From NCBI GenBank assembly GCA_013298245.1, contig JAAFHD010000052.1, positions 1-13,269 on the forward strand: DNA of 13,269 nt, read 5' to 3'. The notes beneath the pieces are model-generated. The model was not told where the DNA came from and made no database searches. It was given only the letters and a program-made list of their open reading frames with translations. This DNA is from Alphaproteobacteria bacterium (GTDB lineage Bacteria > Pseudomonadota > Alphaproteobacteria > Acetobacterales > Acetobacteraceae). How positions within the stretch are numbered: the stretch's first letter is position 1; every line of letters begins with the position of its first letter. Shown piece by piece: positions 6,092 to 13,269 of the stretch. The position numbers and the translations under genes are program-made.

Positions 6092-8443
6092 TCAGCTCGC
6101 CCGCACACTCGCCAGGAAGCCATCTGCCTTCTGACGCAGCGCATCGGCCTGTGCAGCCAGTGTCGCTGCGCCACTGCGCATGGCTTTGGCCGCGCCGCCC
6201 GTCTCACCTGCCGCGCGCTGCACATCGCTGATGCGACGCACCACGCTGCCGGTGCCTTCGGCCACCTGCGCGGCGCTGCGCGCGATCTCGCGCGTTGCGG
6301 CACCCTGCTCCTCCACGGCGCCGGCGATCGCGGTGGTCACTTCGTTCATGCGGTCGATGGTGGCGCCGATGTTGCGCAGCGCCGTCGCGGCTTCTTCCGT
6401 GGTGGATTGGATGGCGCCGATCTGGGCGGCGATTTCCTCTGTCGCCTTGGCGGTCTGGCTGGCCAGGTTCTTTACCTCGCTCGCGACCACGGCAAATCCC
6501 TTGCCAGCCTCTCCGGCACGTGCGGCCTCGATCGTGGCGTTCAACGCCAGCAGGTTGGTCTGGCCCGCGATGTCACTGATCAGGCGCACCACATCGCCGA
6601 TTTTTGCGGCCGATTGCACCAGGCCTTGCACGGTCGCGTCGGTCGAGCGCGCTTCCTCGGCGGCGGCGCGCGCCACTTGGGCACCTTCGGTCACCTGGCG
6701 GGTGATCTCGGCGACAGAGGCGGCGAGCTCCTCGGCGCTGGCGGCGACGGCCTGCACATCCTGGCCTGCCTGGGCGGACACATCGGCCACGGCATCGGCT
6801 TCACGCCCGCTGGTCTCGGCGCTGGCGGTCACGGTTTCGACGCCTTGCTGCACCTCCCGCACGGAGGCGCTGACGGATTGCACCACCGCACCCACCTCCA
6901 TCTCGAAGCTGTCGGCCAGGCGGGCCTGCGCGGTCACATTGTTCCAGATCAGCATGGCCGAGACATATTGGCCCGCGCCATCACGGATGGCGTTGATCTT
7001 CAGGTCCAGCACCTGATCACCCACCTTGATGCGCGCCTGGTGCGGCAGGTTGGCGGGGTCGGACAACAGGCGGCGCTGGTGTTCCGGCTTGCGGTGGAAG
7101 ACATCGATGCTCTCGCCCAGCAGCGCGTCGGCCTTGACCGGCAGCAGATGCTCGATCGCGCGCAGCAATTCACCGCTTTGCGGGTTCATGTAGCCGATGC
7201 GGAAATCATTGCGCGGGTCGGCGGTCATGACGGCGGTTGGCATCTGTTCGATCATCTGGCCTTGGGCGAAAGCGTGGGCCACGGCGCTGCGCAGCTCCTC
7301 GAGCGAATTGGCGATACGGCCAATCTCATCGCGGCGTTCGCGGTCCGGCACGGCATCGGCGGTGCGGCCCGCCGCGATCCCCGTGATGGCGGTCGACAGG
7401 CGCTTGAGTGGCGTGCCGATGGCGCGCGTCGTCAACCAGGCCGACAGCAGCAGGATGATCGCAATGATCGCCCCCGTCACCAGCACCTGGGTCGAGATGG
7501 ACTGGGTGGCCGCGATGCTGCGGGCATCCGCCTCGGCGGCCAATATGCGCAGCGCGTCTTCGGCTGTGCGCAGCTCGGCGACGGAACGCACGCGCGCCGG
7601 CGTGGTGGTGGCGCGGCGAATTTCTTCAAGGCGTGCGCCGATCGTCATCACCTGCTCCGCCTGCGTCGCGATCTGTTCGCCCAGTTGCGCCAGGCGCTGT
7701 GCGTCCTGGCGCATGTTCTCGGGCGTCGAGGTCTCAAGCCGGCGCGCATGCACGCGCTGTTGGCTGGCGGCGCGGCGCACACGCTGTGCCGCCGCGGCGT
7801 CCTGCGTGGCCAGGTAGCGCATGACGCCAAGCCGCACATCCGACATCGCCTGGGTATAGACACCCAGCACGTCACGCGCCGATTCCAGCGCCTCACCCGA
7901 CAATGCAAAGCCCAGATTGGCGGCGATCGCTTCCATCGCCTGATCGAATTCCGGCATGCGCGGCAGCAGGCGCTGGTCACGCGCTTCCAGCAATTGCAGC
8001 CGCAGCGTGCTGATTTCCTCGAAGGCGGCCAGCAGCGTGGTCAGCTCGCGATCCACATTCTGCAGGGCAGTGACGGCCGCTGGCGCCCGCGCCAGGCGCT
8101 GGGCCTTGGCCGCATCGCGCTGCGCCTCGGCCATCGCTTCGCGCAGGATGGTCATTTCGGACTGGACCGTTTGCGGTGTCTGCGCCAGCAACACGCCGCG
8201 CTGGGCGTTGTTCGCGGTGATCATGGCGAAGCCGGTCTCGGTCGCCGCGATGCGCGCTTCATTGGCGGCCGCCTGGGCCTGCTGCGCCTCGGCCGCCTCA
8301 TCGCCGCCGGCACGCACCAGCGCCACCAGCAGCACCAGAAGGCCGATCGCCAGCACCGAAGATGCGGCCAGTTTCACGGCCACGGACAGGTCACGGAAGA
8401 AGCGCATGGCGCGATGGTCCTTGATTGATTCCACCCGCATCAT
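6092..8443 (-). CDS. Methyl-accepting chemotaxis protein with HAMP and PAS-like domains
   Basis: A 783-residue transmembrane chemoreceptor. It has a first membrane helix at about 24-44, an all-helical periplasmic sensor (about 45-315, resembling four-helix-bundle sensors), a second membrane helix at about 319-337 and a HAMP linker immediately after. A cytoplasmic PAS-like segment follows (about 396-500, [18 protein letters not shown] to LIWNNVT), then the long signalling coiled coil. Its highly conserved tip, [20 protein letters not shown], starts at 624 and contacts CheA/CheW. There is no C-terminal CheR/CheB-binding pentapeptide; the protein ends [10 protein letters not shown]. No other chemotaxis gene is nearby, so it is an orphan receptor of unknown ligand. 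The ATG at 8443 has a TAGGAAG ribosome site. An internal ATG at 8407 (start [13 protein letters not shown]), also preceded by AAGGA, gives a 771-residue form that looks more like a standard receptor N-terminus; I cannot decide between them. Confidence 0.93.
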   Translation of the reverse strand: MMRVESIKDHRAMRFFRDLSVAVKLAASSVLAIGLLVLLVALVRAGGDEAAEAQQAQAAANEARIAATETGFAMITANNAQRGVLLAQTPQTVQSEMTILREAMAEAQRDAAKAQRLARAPAAVTALQNVDRELTTLLAAFEEISTLRLQLLEARDQRLLPRMPEFDQAMEAIAANLGFALSGEALESARDVLGVYTQAMSDVRLGVMRYLATQDAAAAQRVRRAASQQRVHARRLETSTPENMRQDAQRLAQLGEQIATQAEQVMTIGARLEEIRRATTTPARVRSVAELRTAEDALRILAAEADARSIAATQSISTQVLVTGAIIAIILLLSAWLTTRAIGTPLKRLSTAITGIAAGRTADAVPDRERRDEIGRIANSLEELRSAVAHAFAQGQMIEQMPTAVMTADPRNDFRIGYMNPQSGELLRAIEHLLPVKADALLGESIDVFHRKPEHQRRLLSDPANLPHQARIKVGDQVLDLKINAIRDGAGQYVSAMLIWNNVTAQARLADSFEMEVGAVVQSVSASVREVQQGVETVTASAETSGREADAVADVSAQAGQDVQAVAASAEELAASVAEITRQVTEGAQVARAAAEEARSTDATVQGLVQSAAKIGDVVRLISDIAGQTNLLALNATIEAARAGEAGKGFAVVASEVKNLASQTAKATEEIAAQIGAIQSTTEEAATALRNIGATIDRMNEVTTAIAGAVEEQGAATREIARSAAQVAEGTGSVVRRISDVQRAAGETGGAAKAMRSGAATLAAQADALRQKADGFLASVRAS

Positions 8444-8511
8444 CGCGCGGGCTTCCTAAGCAAGCGTGAACGCCCCTCGACAGTTTCGGCGCCCGGGTTC
8501 AGAACGCGCGC

Positions 8512-9147
8512 ATGCTGTTCGATTTCGACACCCTTCCCCCTGGCGACCGCTACAAGCTGCTCGTCTCCACCGTCGTGCCGCGGCCCATCGCCTGGGTGGT
8601 CACGCAGGATGTGGCGGGGGTCACGAATGCAGCACCCTATTCCTTCTTCAACGCCTTCGCCGATGACCCCGCGGTGGTCGGCATCGGCTGCGGCCCGCGC
8701 CCCAAGGGCGTGCTGAAAGACACGCTGGCCAACATCAAGGCGACCGGCCAGTTTACCGTGTGTCTGGTGCCACAACGCCTGATGCAGCAGATGGTCGTCA
8801 CCGCCGTCGATTTCCCCGCCGGCCAGGATGAATTGGCCGAAGCCGGCCTGGCCACCGCGCCATCCAGCAAGGTCAAGCCGCCGCGCATCGCCGAAAGCCC
8901 GGTGGCGATGGAATGCGAAATCTTCCAACTGGTCCCCGCCGGCCACCACACCATCGTGCTGGGCAAGGTGCTGGCGATGCACGTGGCCGATGAAGCCGTG
9001 ATGGACGAAGCCAAGCGCTACATCGACACGCCGAAGCTCGACCTGGTGGGCCGCATGCACGGCCGCGGCTGGTACACGCGCACGACAGACCGCGTGGAAG
9101 TGCCGCGCATCACGCCCGAGGAATGGGCGGCGAAGAAGGACGGCTGA
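8512..9147 (+). CDS. Flavin reductase family protein (FMN-binding split barrel)
   Basis: A 211-residue soluble protein of the flavin-reductase-like (DIM6/NTAB) family. The family signature is in the first 60 residues: VVPRPIAWVVTQD, then GVTNAAPYSFFNAFADDPAVV, which in relatives binds FMN. A central segment with IKATGQFTVCLVP and a C-terminal IVLGKVLAMHV strand complete the barrel. Relatives either supply reduced flavin to a monooxygenase or carry FMN for an unknown role; no partner monooxygenase is in the window. The start has no convincing ribosome site in the 68-bp region shared with the divergent chemoreceptor gene. The stop directly abuts the stop of the converging XRE gene with no spacer. 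Confidence 0.9.
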   Translation: MLFDFDTLPPGDRYKLLVSTVVPRPIAWVVTQDVAGVTNAAPYSFFNAFADDPAVVGIGCGPRPKGVLKDTLANIKATGQFTVCLVPQRLMQQMVVTAVDFPAGQDELAEAGLATAPSSKVKPPRIAESPVAMECEIFQLVPAGHHTIVLGKVLAMHVADEAVMDEAKRYIDTPKLDLVGRMHGRGWYTRTTDRVEVPRITPEEWAAKKDG

Positions 9148-9375
9148 TCAAGCGTCCTCAGCCGGCTCCTCGCCCGGCCGATATTCCAACAGGTCACCCG
9201 GCTGGCATTCCAGCGCAGCACAAAGCCGGGCCAGCGTGCCAAACCGCATGCCGCGTACCTTGCCCGATTTGAGCAGCGAGAGATTCTGCTCGGTGATGCC
9301 GATGCGCAACGCGAGGTCGCGCCCGCGCATCTTCCGCCGCGCCATCATGACATCGAGGTTCACGATGATCGGCAT
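9148..9375 (-). CDS. Small XRE/Cro-type helix-turn-helix regulator (YozG-like)
   Basis: A 75-residue DNA-binding protein consisting almost only of a Cro/C1-type helix-turn-helix (about 8-65). The HTH core is MRGRDLALRIGITEQNLSLL, and the end of helix five has the LCAALECQPGDLLEY pattern characteristic of the YozG-like subgroup. It starts 3 bases after the stop of the DUF2975 membrane-protein gene, in the same direction. DUF2975 and a YozG-like regulator form a conserved two-gene pair in many bacteria, including yoaS-yozG of Bacillus subtilis. It has no strong ribosome site of its own and is probably translated by coupling. Its target is unknown; self-regulation of the pair is the natural guess. 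Confidence 0.88.
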   Translation of the reverse strand: MPIIVNLDVMMARRKMRGRDLALRIGITEQNLSLLKSGKVRGMRFGTLARLCAALECQPGDLLEYRPGEEPAEDA

Positions 9376-9378
9376 GGC

Positions 9379-9921
9379 TCAGACGAAACCCCGGTTTTCT
9401 TCCATCGCGGCAGCGGCCGCGCGCAGCACATGGCCGAGCGCCACCAGCGTCGCACCCAGCGCCACCAGCAGGACGCCGCAGGCCGATACCGCGAGACCGA
9501 TGCGCAGCTCCCCGGTACCGACGCTCAGCGCTGCCATCAAGGCCGCGCGCCCCAACGGTTCATAGAAGCCAACCAGCGCGATCGCGGTGCCGAGCCGTGT
9601 GACGGCGCGACCAGCGCCAGCCGCCAATTCCCCGGCACCGGCGCGCCGCAGCACCGGCAGCAGCCCCAGCAACCCCCAGGCCAGCAGCGCGCAGGGAATC
9701 GCCGTGATGGCAACACCCGCAAGCCGCGCCTGAGGCGTGATGGCGTAAGGCAGCCCCTGCAACAACGCATGCGGCACCACAGCCAATTCAACCAGTTGCG
9801 TGTCGAGCCAGACCACCAGCGGTGCGACGACCGCCAGAGCCCAGGCGCACCAAATGGCCCATTGCGCGCGGCGCACCGCGGCGGCGGGGAGCAAGGACTG
9901 CGTGGGCATCATGTCAGACAT
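9379..9921 (-). CDS. DUF2975 family integral membrane protein
   Basis: A 180-residue protein with four predicted membrane helices (about 20-38, 68-92, 108-131 and 140-164) and a C-terminal end, LRAAAAAMEENRGFV. The order of helices, the LRRAGAGELAAGAGRAV-like loop and the immediate downstream small HTH gene identify DUF2975. The function of the family is not known. I chose the ATG at 9921 because GGAG lies 6 bases upstream; a GTG at 9933 is in frame but lies beside that ribosome site, so it is less likely. The gene is divergent from a lipoprotein gene across an AT-rich spacer. Confidence 0.82.
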   Translation of the reverse strand: MSDMMPTQSLLPAAAVRRAQWAIWCAWALAVVAPLVVWLDTQLVELAVVPHALLQGLPYAITPQARLAGVAITAIPCALLAWGLLGLLPVLRRAGAGELAAGAGRAVTRLGTAIALVGFYEPLGRAALMAALSVGTGELRIGLAVSACGVLLVALGATLVALGHVLRAAAAAMEENRGFV

Positions 9922-9994
9922 GCACTTCTCCACTTTCTATGATGATATTTTGCTGTATAACATTAATTATTCACCCCTGGAAAGCCAAATTGAC
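9922..9994. promoter_or_regulatory. AT-rich divergent promoter region
   Basis: This 73-bp spacer between the DUF2975 gene (-) and the lipoprotein gene (+) is strikingly AT-rich for this genome, especially 9938-9972. On the plus strand TATAAC (9956-9961) is a good -10 candidate with a weak TTTCTA 16 bases upstream. On the minus strand TTGGCT followed after 17 bases by TAATGT is a weak pair. The region clearly carries regulatory DNA, but the exact start sites are not resolvable by eye. Confidence 0.5.
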
Positions 9995-10558
9995 ATGACC
10001 TCTCGTTTAGCTCTTGGCCTGACCGCCGCCCTGTTGGCCGGCTGCGCCACCATGCCGCTCAGCTCACGCATGGCGCTGCGCCACACCGACCCCGCCACCA
10101 CCGATGCCGTCGCGCTGCAGGCGGCGATCGACATGCCGCAAAGCCTGCGCCCCCTGCCGGGCACCATCCGCCTGGTGCTGACGGCGATCGATGCGAATGG
10201 CGGCCGCCGCAGTTTGGAATTCCCGTTGCAGGAAGACGCCGCCGCGACAGCGCTGGCCGCGCGCGACAATCCACCGCGGCCGATGCGCCGCCTGCTAGGC
10301 TACCGCCTGCCACCGGCCGAGCTGGAACGCTTCCAGGCGATGCGCGAGGCCATGCGTCAGCAGCAACCCCCTGTGCGCGGCCTGACGCTGGGTGTGGCCG
10401 CGGACGCCTGTCGCGCCGGGCCGATCGGCGTGGCTCCACTGCATGTCACGACGCTGCTGCGCACCGCAGAGACAGAGCGCCATGTGGAGGTAGCGCGGCT
10501 TGACCTGCGGCGCCTGGTGGGTGCGGCAATCGATGCGCTGCCAGCCTGCAACGGGTAG
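9995..10558 (+). CDS. Predicted lipoprotein of unknown function
   Basis: A 187-residue protein with a lipoprotein signal: MTSRLALGLTAALLAGC, with lipobox LAGC and Cys17 as the acylation site. Residues after the signal predict a mixed, mostly soluble domain with a strand-rich part (GTIRLVLTAIDANGGRRSLEFPLQ, about 67-90) and a helical, charged middle (about 107-128). I do not recognise a named family. A pair of cysteines at 137 and 185 could form a disulfide in the periplasm. The ATG at 9995 was chosen because it begins the signal peptide; the open frame extends further upstream but only over the divergent gene. The ribosome site is weak (GGAAAG about 12 bases upstream). The stop lies 3 bases from the stop of the converging tartrate dehydratase gene. 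Confidence 0.72.
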   Translation: MTSRLALGLTAALLAGCATMPLSSRMALRHTDPATTDAVALQAAIDMPQSLRPLPGTIRLVLTAIDANGGRRSLEFPLQEDAAATALAARDNPPRPMRRLLGYRLPPAELERFQAMREAMRQQQPPVRGLTLGVAADACRAGPIGVAPLHVTTLLRTAETERHVEVARLDLRRLVGAAIDALPACNG

Positions 10559-10561
10559 TGG

Positions 10562-11734
10562 TCAAGCAAGCCGCCTCATCACCGCGTAGAGGTCGTTCTT
10601 GCGTTCGAACCCGATGCCCGGCGCATTGGGCATGCTGATGCGGCTGTCCTGCACCGGCGTATCATCGGCAAAACCACCGAAGGGCGCGAAGACCTCCGGG
10701 TAGCTTTCATTGCCGCCCAGCCCCAGCCCGACCGCGATGTTCAGCGCGAATTGATGCCCACCATGCGGCACGCAGCGGCGTGGCGACCAACCGTGCGCGC
10801 GCAGCATGTCCAGCGTGCGCAGATATTCCACCAACCCGTATGACAACGCGGGGTCGAATTGCAGCACATCGCGGTCCGGGCGCAGCCCGCCATGGCGGAT
10901 CAGGTTGCGCGCATCGACCATGCTGAACAGGTTTTCGCCGGTGGCGATCGGGTGCGGGTAGTGTTCCGCCAGCGTGGCGTGGGTGGAAAAATCCAGCGGG
11001 TCCAGCGGTTCCTCGTACCAGCGCAATCCGTATGGCGTCAGCGCCGCGCCATAAGCCAGTGCTGCGTGCAGCCCGAAGCGGCCGTTCACATCCACGCAGA
11101 GCCGAGAACCATCGCCACCCAGCAGGCCCAGCACGGCTTCGATGCGCGTGATATCTTCGCGCAGCGCGTCCTTCAGCGGGGTGCCCGGCGCGCCGCCGAT
11201 CTTCATCTTCACCACCGAATAGCCAAGGCCCAGGTAGCGGCGCATTTCCTCCAGCAATTCACCCACGCCCTTGCCGGGGTAGTAGTAGCCGCCGGCGGCG
11301 TAGATCCAGGCGGAGGGGTCGGCCTCGCCACCGTTGAAGCGGTCGGCCAGCAGCTTCCACAGCGGCTTGTTCGCGAGCTTCGCTGTGGCATCCCAAAGCG
11401 CCATGTCCAGCACGCCCACGGCCACGCTGCGTTCGCCATGGCCACCGGGTTTTTCGTTCTTCATCATCGCGGCCCAGGCGGGTGCGGGGTCGAAACCGCC
11501 ATCCGCGTGCGGCGGCAATGCGCAGCCCTCCAGGCGCGGGATGAAGCGTTCGCGCAGCAGCCCTTCCTGCGCATAGCGGCCATTGGAATTGAAGCCGAAG
11601 CCGGTGGCGCTGCGCCCGCCATCCTCCACCGTGACCGCGACGACGCTCGCCGTCATCTTGGAGAAATCGATATAGGCATTGGCGATGGCGCTGCTGATCG
11701 GCGACACGGCCTGGCGGATGCGGGTGATCTTCAT
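10562..11734 (-). CDS. tarD: D(-)-tartrate dehydratase, enolase superfamily
   Basis: A 390-residue enolase-superfamily enzyme that resembles, along its whole length as I recall that sequence, the characterised D-tartrate dehydratase of Bradyrhizobium japonicum (389 residues), which converts D-tartrate to oxaloacetate with Mg2+. Shared blocks include SAIANAYIDFSKMT near the N-terminus, NEKPGGHGERSVAVG, YAAGGYYYPGKG, VVKMKIGG, TGENLFS and HGWSPRRCVPHGGHQ. The catalytic residues align: Lys178 (in KMK, base), Mg ligands Asp215, Glu241 and Glu267, and His324 (acid/base). Asp-Glu-Glu-His spacing is identical to the reference enzyme; an insertion of about 8 residues lies between Lys178 and Asp215. 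The ATG at 11734 has GGAAG upstream and gives the reference length; a GTG at 11749 is less likely. No tartrate transporter is adjacent. It is divergent from the crotonase gene across 44 bp. Confidence 0.92.
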   Translation of the reverse strand: MKITRIRQAVSPISSAIANAYIDFSKMTASVVAVTVEDGGRSATGFGFNSNGRYAQEGLLRERFIPRLEGCALPPHADGGFDPAPAWAAMMKNEKPGGHGERSVAVGVLDMALWDATAKLANKPLWKLLADRFNGGEADPSAWIYAAGGYYYPGKGVGELLEEMRRYLGLGYSVVKMKIGGAPGTPLKDALREDITRIEAVLGLLGGDGSRLCVDVNGRFGLHAALAYGAALTPYGLRWYEEPLDPLDFSTHATLAEHYPHPIATGENLFSMVDARNLIRHGGLRPDRDVLQFDPALSYGLVEYLRTLDMLRAHGWSPRRCVPHGGHQFALNIAVGLGLGGNESYPEVFAPFGGFADDTPVQDSRISMPNAPGIGFERKNDLYAVMRRLA

Positions 11735-11778
11735 GGCGCCATCTTCCACCGGCGCGCCGCCTCGGCAAGACTGCGGCC

Positions 11779-12552
11779 ATGGAACTCCTGCACGAGACGC
11801 GTGACGGCATCGCCTTCGTCACCTTCAACCGCCCGGCGCAGCGCAACGCGCTGACCTTCCCGATGTATGAGGGCCTGGCCGCGATCTGCCAGGCCGCCAA
11901 TCACGACCCCGGCGTGCGCGCCATCGTCATCACCGGCGCGGGCGAAAAGGCTTTCGCTGCCGGCACCGACATCTCGCAATTCGTGAATTTTTCGACCGCC
12001 CAGGACGCACTCGCCTACGAGGCAAAAATCGACCGCATCCTGACCGCCATCGAGGACTGCCAGAAGCCCACCATCGCCGCCATTTCCGGCGCCTGCACGG
12101 GTGGCGGCGCTGCCATCGCGGCCGTCTGCGACCTGCGGATCGGGGCGGCCAATGCGCGCTTCGGTTTTCCCATCGCGAAGACGCTGGGCAACACGCTGTC
12201 CATGGTGAACCACGCGCGGCTGGCGGCGCTGGTCGGGCCAGCGCGCGTGACCGACCTGATCTTCACCGCGCGCCTGATGGAAGCGCCGGAAATGCAGGCC
12301 GCCGGTCTGATCTCGGAAATCCTGCCGGACCATGCGGCGTTGCAAACCCGCGCCGCGGAACTGGCCGCCACCGTTGCCGCCCACGCGCCACTGACGCTGC
12401 GCGCCACCAAGCAGGCGCTGCGCCGCCTGACCGCGGCCGCGCGCGCCACCCATGGCGATGACCTGGTGACCATGTGCTTCGGCAGCGCGGATTTCGCGGA
12501 AGGTGTGAAGAGTTTTCTGGAGCGGCGGCCCGCGAAATGGCAGGGCCAATAG
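11779..12552 (+). CDS. Enoyl-CoA hydratase/isomerase (crotonase) family protein lacking both classical catalytic glutamates
   Basis: A 257-residue crotonase-fold protein. The CoA-binding and oxyanion-hole elements are present: FNRPAQRNAL near the N-terminus, AFAAGTDISQF, and ISGACTGGGAAIAAVCDLRI. The C-terminal helix region (EGVKSFLERRPAKWQ) is typical. However, the two acids used by rat enoyl-CoA hydratase (Glu144 in GGGCE and Glu164 in QPE) correspond here to Ala112 (GGGAA) and Ile132 (GFPIAK), with the 20-residue spacing preserved. Ordinary hydratase chemistry is therefore doubtful; an isomerase, hydrolase, decarboxylase or other acyl-CoA role is possible. It is divergent from the tartrate dehydratase gene with only 44 bp between, so their promoters may be shared. 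The ribosome site is weak. The family is certain, the reaction unknown. Confidence 0.88.
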   Translation: MELLHETRDGIAFVTFNRPAQRNALTFPMYEGLAAICQAANHDPGVRAIVITGAGEKAFAAGTDISQFVNFSTAQDALAYEAKIDRILTAIEDCQKPTIAAISGACTGGGAAIAAVCDLRIGAANARFGFPIAKTLGNTLSMVNHARLAALVGPARVTDLIFTARLMEAPEMQAAGLISEILPDHAALQTRAAELAATVAAHAPLTLRATKQALRRLTAAARATHGDDLVTMCFGSADFAEGVKSFLERRPAKWQGQ

Positions 12553-12571
12553 ATCGGATCGCGGACGGCCG

Positions 12572-12589
12572 GGAGCGTGAATCCGCTCC
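12572..12589. terminator. Short hairpin between converging genes, weak terminator candidate
   Basis: GGAGCG and CGCTCC form a 6-bp stem around a TGAATC loop in the 47-bp gap between the crotonase gene and the converging lipoprotein gene. It is followed by ACAAAACC rather than a T tract on the plus strand, so intrinsic termination is uncertain. Confidence 0.28.
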
Positions 12590-12599
12590 ACAAAACCTG

Positions 12600-13169
12600 C
12601 TACCAGCGGCGCCAGCGCGGCCCGTGATAATGGCGCGGCCCCCAACCCCAACGCGGCCCGACATAGAACCCCACGCTCGGCCCCCACACCACCGGCGGCG
12701 GCGCGTAGTAGGGCGAGGGCGCGAACACCACCTGCGGCGGCTGCTGGATCACATGCCCCGCCGCCACCATGCACTGCGCATAGGTCGTATCGTACGCCTG
12801 CTGCAGCCCCCAGCTGGTCGCCTGCGCCTGCTGGTTGGCGATGCCCGTGCCGGCAAGCGCGCCCACGCCGGCGCCGATCGCGGCCCCTGCGCCCGCATTG
12901 CCTGATGCCGCACCCAGCAGCGCGCCAATGCCCGCACCCGTCGCGGTGGACAGCGCGGCACTGGCCGCCCCCGCCTGCGCGCCCGCAACCCCCGGCTGGT
13001 TGAACCCGATGCTGGCCGATGCCTGTTGCCGACAGCCGAAATCCTGCTGTTGGAACAGCCCAAAATCGCTGCCGCCCTGCGGCAGCGCGACAATGCTGGG
13101 CCCGCCCGGAACAACCGGCGCACAAGCTGCCAACAGGGCGATGGGTGCGATCAGAATGGCGTGACGCAT
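12600..13169 (-). CDS. Glycine-zipper lipoprotein
   Basis: A 189-residue outer-envelope lipoprotein. The signal MRHAILIAPIALLAAC has a lipobox LAAC with Cys16 as the acylation site. A glycine/alanine-rich zipper follows (about 78-110, e.g. GAGIGALLGAASGNAG) with GxxxG-type repeats that pack helices in membranes or oligomers. The flanking motifs with Cys46 (DFGCRQQA) and Cys133 (DTTYAQCMVAAG) are characteristic of glycine-zipper 'YMGG-like' proteins and may form a disulfide. The C-terminal 40 residues are rich in Pro, Tyr, Trp, Arg and His (ending GPRHYHGPRWRRW) and look unstructured. I chose the ATG at 13169 because GGAGG lies 4 bases upstream and it starts the signal directly; an in-frame ATG at 13193 would only add residues before the signal. 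The 100 bp beyond it to the window end holds no gene I can support. Confidence 0.82.
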   Translation of the reverse strand: MRHAILIAPIALLAACAPVVPGGPSIVALPQGGSDFGLFQQQDFGCRQQASASIGFNQPGVAGAQAGAASAALSTATGAGIGALLGAASGNAGAGAAIGAGVGALAGTGIANQQAQATSWGLQQAYDTTYAQCMVAAGHVIQQPPQVVFAPSPYYAPPPVVWGPSVGFYVGPRWGWGPRHYHGPRWRRW

Positions 13170-13269
13170 GGTGGCCTCCGACCCATGCATCATAGCCCTG
13201 ATTGCGGCGGGATGGGGGCAGATTTTGGCGGCCCTGGACGGCTGTCGCGCCGCCCCGCAGACTTGCCGC

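Noticed and set aside
6032..8428. A 798-codon open frame on the plus strand antisense to the chemoreceptor
   Set aside because: It is His/Gly/Arg-rich low-complexity translation with no recognisable domain, while the minus-strand frame is an unmistakable chemoreceptor; GC-rich third positions keep the antisense frame open.
8512..9147. Flavin reductase as the partner subunit of the ring-cleavage enzyme
   Set aside because: Intradiol dioxygenases need no flavin reductase, and the genes are about 2.7 kb apart with a minus-strand gene between them.
11731..13125. A 464-codon minus-strand frame spanning the crotonase gene and the lipoprotein gene
   Set aside because: It covers two genes in other frames, has the composition of antisense translation and no domain.

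Overview
This is a high-GC bacterial window. Its gene content suggests an alphaproteobacterium, most likely of the Rhodospirillales/Acetobacteraceae (Roseomonas-like) type. That placement is inferred from the combination of an NHLP-type bacteriocin exporter, a Bug-family solute-binding protein, a Bradyrhizobium-like D-tartrate dehydratase and GATC/CTAG-containing extragenic palindromes. No rRNA, tRNA, CRISPR array or intact insertion sequence was seen.

Layout: (1) Positions 1-2997, + strand, hold the end of a peptide-export operon. The last 40 codons of one ABC transporter overlap by one base (TGATG) with a complete 957-residue permease/ATPase of the NHLM_micro_ABC2 type, so a modified-microcin exporter is cut by the left edge. 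(2) Positions 3048-5797 hold an aromatic-catabolism cassette: a GntR/FCD repressor on the minus strand, a perfect 14-bp palindrome overlapping its promoter, and a divergent two-gene unit encoding a periplasmic Bug-type binding protein and a hydroxyquinol/catechol-type intradiol ring-cleavage dioxygenase. (3) Positions 5816-6088 hold a tiny truncated reading frame and a structured 205-bp non-coding element with 18-bp inverted termini, lying between converging genes. (4) Positions 6092-9147 hold a HAMP-PAS chemoreceptor and a divergent flavin-reductase-fold protein. (5) Positions 9148-10558 hold a DUF2975 membrane protein/small XRE regulator pair (minus) and a divergent unrecognised lipoprotein. 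(6) Positions 10562-13169 hold a D-tartrate dehydratase (minus), a divergent crotonase-fold protein lacking both classical catalytic glutamates, and a glycine-zipper lipoprotein (minus).

The genes read as several small independent units rather than one system. The strongest functional groupings are the peptide-export pair, the GntR-Bug-dioxygenase cassette with its operator, and the DUF2975-XRE pair. The most unusual points are the palindrome/leaderless arrangement of the GntR gene, the nested-hairpin element between the dioxygenase and the chemoreceptor, and the crotonase homologue with both catalytic glutamates replaced.
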